Assembly (NCBI GenBank): GCA_028023455.1
Contig: JAQFVV010000206.1
Span: 1,969,361 to 2,033,360, forward strand
Origin: Epiperipatus broadwayi
Lineage: Eukaryota; Onychophora; Udeonychophora; Euonychophora; Peripatidae
DNA length: 64,000 nt
Reading direction: 5' to 3'
The notes beneath the pieces were generated by a model. The model was not told the origin of the DNA. It worked only from the letters and a program-made list of their open reading frames with translations, and did not search any database. Position 1 is the first letter of the stretch, and each line of letters starts with the position of its first letter. The translations under genes and the position numbers were made by a program. Positions 59,131 through 64,000 of the stretch are shown here, piece by piece.

Positions 59131-61011
59131 AAGTCACTTCATATAAAACAAATGGTATATACGTTTTTGTAATTGTGGTTTGATTTTCTTTTCAAACGGC
59201 AATAATTCTATTAAACACATACAATATTTGTTTACCTTTTTAAGTTTTCATTTTAATATAAGTCATGTGACATCTGATTTTTTTATTATTACTATTTTAA
59301 TTCAATCCTATTTAAATTAACAATATTTTCTAGCAATAGGCATGGTTTGATGTTTGTATTTTCATAAGAATCATCTACTATTTAATGCACAGAAAGATGC
59401 AATAATGAAGAAATAGTGCAAATCATAATAGCTTCTCAAAATAATAATTCAGAATCATCAATACATTCCACAAGATTAGATCATTTAACTTAAAAAAAAT
59501 TTATAAGTATTCTTTTTCTACTGTGTTGGATATTTATTTGCTTCATTTTCAATTAAAACTATACTCCTCTTTTTGACTTCAAGTACAAATTCTTTAGATT
59601 TATTATTTAAAATAGGGATTCTATTATGGCCCCTAAATTCAATATCTTCCCTTATATCCTCATTAATTCTGAGACTTCAATAAACATTTATCATGGACTA
59701 TATAATCCTTACTATATGAAACTCTGTAAATTAATATATAAAAATGTCTCATCTCATATGGAAAGAAATATGCATATATAACACAAACATAAAATATCTA
59801 CAGCATGATATACCTTTTTAAACATATCTAATGATGAAATAGTGAATTAAATTCTGAAGAGAAATATTAAATATAGTTAAAATTGTAAACACAAATATAA
59901 TACATTATGTGTATATTTATAAATGATTCCTATGAGAACAAATGACAATCAATTTAATTTCCAGCCTACATTGTGTACAACAGATAGGTATAGCATGGAT
60001 ATACAATGCATTTAAATTAAAACAACAAGTGTTTTAATAACAAATAATTTATAATATATAATCATTTGTTAATAAATTGAAATTTGAAACCAGTTTATTT
60101 ATATAACATATATATATAAGCGTAAGAATTAAAGGACAACAGAAAATTTTTAATAATAAGTGACCTCTAGTGTTTTTACTATTAATATTGATAAATTAAA
60201 GATTTAAAACAATTTACTTATATTATGTATGATGAATCAAAATAAAATAGAAAATTTTAATACTCAATGAAACTTAATATGTTGTTAATTATTATGATTG
60301 ATTAAAATTTAAAATTAGTTTCCATATATATAAATAGTTAAATTTAAAATCAATCATACAAAAAATAAAATAAAAATGACCAAATTAATTACCATTTAAT
60401 CTTTTTTGTTTTCTCTTCATTTTAAAGTTCAATAACTATTTAATGCGTCTTTGTCCGTTCCAGTATGGGTTAAGATAACATGTAAAATAGTCTAAAATGA
60501 CAAACGCATGAATCCATGTGCTTTTTTTTTTTAAACAATTGTCTCCTAGTATTTTTTTCTCTGTGTTAGGTTATAATGGATCAGTTAAAATGACCAACCG
60601 ATTTTGAATATTTAGCTAATATTTATATTGGTTTGCTGTATACAAATAGCCATTCATTCCATTTGTTTTCTACTCCAAATGCCTGCTTGTCAATAATTTT
60701 CTAATTTTCAACTAGATGTTAATCATGAAATAGGGTAAGATGGAGGGGTTTAAATCTCTGGACCATAATTTATTGTTTAGCCTGCCATTACTAATAATAT
60801 ATTGAGTTCAATAAATATTGTAGTTATGCAAAGAAAATTGTATAGGAGACAGCAGCAAAGTTTTGCTTTTTTCCTTAATGATGATTGTCAATCCTTGTTG
60901 TCATAGTATTTTTTATGTATATTGTTTAGCTCAGTCTTTCATGTACTGCTGATATCTAGATCTTTATTACAACAATCATCAATTTTTAAATATTACTATA
61001 TAACATATTGT
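59131..61011. other. AT-rich DNA without recognisable features
   Basis: No repeat, RNA gene or convincing open frame seen. Confidence 0.4.
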
Positions 61012-61560
61012 GCCGGTCAAAATCGTGTATTCATTCAACAAGACCAATAATCCAAGCAAAAGTACCTTGAATCCAACCATACACAAGATACATATGTCAG
61101 GACACGGATGAATCCTAACCTATTTGCCTAAACTATTGCCTCTCTGACTAATGGATAACGTTTGTGATGACACTAGCAATGCTTGGTTTTATTCCATCAG
61201 AGCTGGAGGTCATGGTTCACATAGAGACTCAAAATAATAAAAGGGTTTATATGAAAAATCAATGATTTAATGGATTCTGATGATTGCAGAACGGTACAGA
61301 TATGATTTGATCTATTACTAATGGTTTGAACCGTAATAATAATTCTTTATGGCAACATTATAAAGAAGTGAATTTAAATAAAGGAAATATTTAAATAAAT
61401 AGATTAATTAACCTTAGAGATTGGGAGTGATGACAAACTAGGCTTATTTAAATGACAATATTATAGGAATTTATTAAAGAATTTAGTACAAAATAAGTTA
61501 AGTCTTTGTTTATACAACTTGGTGATTTTATTTAATTCATTTTGATGCGGCTTTGGCAAA
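61012..61560 (+). repeat. Possible old solo LTR related to element 1
   Basis: Begins TGTGCCGGTCAAAATCGT, resembling the plus-strand start of element 1's LTRs, TGTAACAGTCAGAATCGT. In the same order it has GATGACACTAG, GGAGGTCATGG and CAAAATAATAAAAGG, loosely like the element 1 LTR words at 24560-24645. Too diverged to fix its right end; it may be chance in AT-rich DNA. Confidence 0.25.
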
Positions 61561-62610
61561 CAATGTAAAAGTTTGTTAATTGGTCGGCCAAAAATCAATC
61601 AGCAATAAAATGTTATTAGCCCTCTTTGAACAATTACAACTATTTTATATATATTACAAGATATGAAAGATATGCATTTAAAATACTATTACATTTAAAA
61701 TCATTTGTATATAATGAGTGTGGGAAGCAAAATAGTTCTTAAATAAATAATTGACAATTATACAGTCAGATGTAATTAATTACGAAATTTGTTTGTGAAG
61801 GACATGCCATCATGGCAGAGAGCATTTCAGGTTTGCTAAATAAAATGATGAAGAAGGCAGTATGCTATTATAGATTACAACAAAAATAAATGAAGTGGCT
61901 TTGCTAAAAGAAATTCCTGATATGTACAGGTAGATAAGAGAAATGTTGGCCCTCTAGCCAAAGCATGTCTCTGAATAATAATAAAATATTTTTGATGTGC
62001 ATACACATCTTAATGGCAATGCTTGAAAAGATCCCTTGATATGAACTATATCTACTTTGAAGGAGTGTAAAAGGTTGGACTGGTCAGATTCTGAAGATCC
62101 TAAGAGGTTGATAGCAAAGCAAGAATAGCAATAATAAAGAAATGGTTGTAACTATAAATACACAATGCCTTAGACATATATAGATAGATAGTGTATCATT
62201 AACAAAATAATAAATCCTGATTAAAATCATTGGCTCCCTGATATAATGTAAAGTCCCAGAAACGTTAGGTCATTAATGAATGAATAGTAAATTATATTAC
62301 AAAAAGAAAGGCAAGAATTAAAACTAAAATTTACAATTGTTTTCCCCACTCATCACGGAAGATTACAAAATAGGACTTGTCTTTAATTAACATAGACGGG
62401 CATTAAATATCAAACTAATAAATTGTAAATCATAATTTTAATATTTTCTGACAAATAAAATATATGTATGAAATATATATAGTGATAAAATTCTATGATA
62501 AATTTTACTTAATTGATTCACTAAAATTATTTATTCTTTCAGAAATAATTACAGGGCTATTTTAAATTGGAGGTAATAGTAAGATACTTTTAAAATAATT
62601 TCAATCATTC
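61561..62610. other. AT-rich DNA without recognisable features
   Basis: Nothing recognised; short direct words only. Confidence 0.35.
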
Positions 62611-62616
62611 AAATAA

Positions 62617-62639
62617 ATAAATATATATATATATATATA

Positions 62640-62694
<55 letters not shown>
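62617..62694. repeat. (TA)n microsatellite
   Basis: Alternating TA interrupted once by a G near 62641. Confidence 0.95.
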
Positions 62695-62696
<2 letters not shown>

Positions 62697-62896
62697 GTAC
62701 AAAACTAAATGAGCTTTCTATTAATTAATTTACGGAAGGAAGTCTTCTTGTAATGATTTTTAAATTAAAAAAAAATAACAGGGGGAGGATTTAAAGTTAA
62801 TAGCTCATTGAATTTTGTAATTGGCCACTTCAGTAAGTCAAATTTTCACTATTTATGTGTTCTGATCTTTATCTATAGGATTGAATCTACACTGAC

Positions 62897-62997
62897 CTCC
62901 ACCAATTGTAATTTCTTTAAGCAGTTCTGTGAGGTTCATGCCTGCTTTGGAGGGAAAATCTATAACTCTGCATGAACATGCCCCAAGGGTTGATTTT
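62897..62997 (-). CDS. Candidate internal exon of an unknown host gene
   Basis: On the minus strand a (TTG)n and T6 pyrimidine-rich tract ends TTTTTTAATTAG and is followed by a 101-base open segment, less AT-rich than its surroundings. The segment ends GGTGGAG before GTCAGT, a moderate splice donor. It encodes CRVIDFPSKAGMNLTELL and continues through KEITIGGG, a varied residue mix unlike the surrounding translations. Alternatively the frame stays open past the donor for about 16 codons to a stop near 62850 and could be a terminal exon. No family recognised. It would be the only host coding exon in the window. Confidence 0.35.
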
Positions 62998-64000
62998 CTA
63001 ATTAAAAAACAACAACAACAACAAGCATATTAAGTTTATCAGTCATTGTATTAACAAGCCCACCCAATTAAGGTTTAGATTAACAAAAATGCAACTTTTA
63101 TTCAGAAAAATTTTAGAAATTTGGTACAATGACTTTCAAACTTATATTTGACACAAACCTAAGTATAAATTCACAAAACATTTCATACAAATCTTACATT
63201 GTTTAAATAATTGATTCTCAAATGTACATCGATTAAAAGATAAATATAAAATGTTACCAACTGACCCATTGAAGAAAATGATCTTTAACAAAGAATTCGA
63301 AATATTTATAACACTTTATAGATATCTAGGATTCAATTCAATTTAACAAAATAAACACAATACACATTTTTACAAATATTATAAATAAATAAACTGTTAT
63401 AAAAGGTTAGTTAATCATAAAATACAAATTAATCAAAAGATTATAATAATTATAAATATACTACCACCTAATATGAGATGGGTGTCAGTTAATAAGGATT
63501 GGATTCAAACCCAGACTAGTGCTGATAACATTGGCCCTAGGTGAAGCAGAAACATGCACTATATTTCCAGCTTCATATCCCTCGAGTTGGGGAAAAAAAC
63601 AACAAAAAAAACCCTTTACTTGGGCGTCCAGTGACAATAGAGGCTGACCAAGGGTTTGCTGACCAAGGTTTATTATATTATTATTGGAATGGTAACTGTA
63701 TTGAGTTCTGCAAGCCTTTAGAGTTTCTTCTAAATTTATTACTCTGCTGAAATTACAATTCTTAAACTATCATGTTATTAAACAATTTATTTTCTTAGCA
63801 ATTCTTTCTTATCTTCCTCATTCTACTAACTTTAGTCTTCTTACTTCATTTAGTTACTATTAGGTAATAGTCCTTAGACAAGATTTATATACCAACAGTC
63901 CAAGAACATAATCAATATGTAGTTCAATTATATGGGATCATACACAAAGGGTCTCACACTTTGAAAATAATTTAAACTTTCCCTGGATCTGGAGGTATTT
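62998..64000. other. AT-rich DNA, right edge of window
   Basis: Contains the possible intron side of the candidate exon. The frame at 63541-63750 includes an A-run-coded Asn/Lys stretch and no domain. Confidence 0.35.

Noticed and set aside
63541-63750. 69-residue plus-strand frame near the right edge
   Set aside because: Contains a run of Asn/Lys codons from an A tract and no recognisable domain; no splice or promoter support.

Overview
The window is a strongly AT-rich, gene-poor stretch of eukaryotic nuclear DNA. The mix of elements points to an invertebrate animal: Penelope-like elements (PLEs) with a GIY-YIG nuclease, Ty3/Gypsy elements resembling the Osvaldo/Ulysses group, a tRNA-headed SINE, TIR/foldback elements and hammerhead-ribozyme repeats. 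The sequence alone does not identify the species. There is no bacterial-type gene organisation, no CRISPR array, and no complete host gene that I can defend. Almost everything recognisable is mobile DNA in various states of decay.

Layout. 1-1030: tandem repeat family A carrying hammerhead-like motifs. 1067-2240: element with short terminal inverted repeats and a TA duplication. 2417-2661 and 5074-5532: hairpin/foldback elements. 9109-10368, 12669-12901 and 19861-20368: repeat family B; the last two are discrete insertions with 9-bp and 12-bp target-site duplications (TSDs). 12036-13640: a head-to-head array of A-type units. 22330-23560: an inverted pair of degenerate reverse transcriptase (RT) fragments. 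23588-23879: tRNA-related SINE-like insertion with a 9-bp TSD. 23890-24414 and 35736-37040: the two halves of one minus-strand PLE, split by a complete but decayed minus-strand LTR retrotransposon (24415-35735, TSD ATGT). 40698-41682: 985-bp palindromic family C insertion (12-bp TSD). 42575-43060: an A-type unit with an apparently intact hammerhead ribozyme at 42719-42776 (minus). 46817-54097: a second, related LTR retrotransposon on the plus strand (TSD GTGC). 54450-57480: three decayed GIY-YIG/RT fragments of another PLE type. 58550-59130: another A-type unit. The rest is AT-rich DNA, much of it simple-sequence.

How the parts relate. The two LTR elements share one gag-pol plan: Gag without a visible zinc knuckle, an aspartic protease, RT, RNase H, and an integrase with a GPY/F-like tail. 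Both are broken by stops, frameshifts and lost catalytic residues. The PLE remnants supply RT and GIY-YIG parts but none is intact. The hammerhead repeats have the features known from PLE terminal repeats and their non-autonomous relatives: tandem plus inverted copies, very short palindromic stem III suited to dimer cleavage, and target duplications of 9-12 bp. My main candidate for an interesting system is this set of related hammerhead repeat families. It includes one copy with a complete catalytic core and several inverted-dimer insertions.
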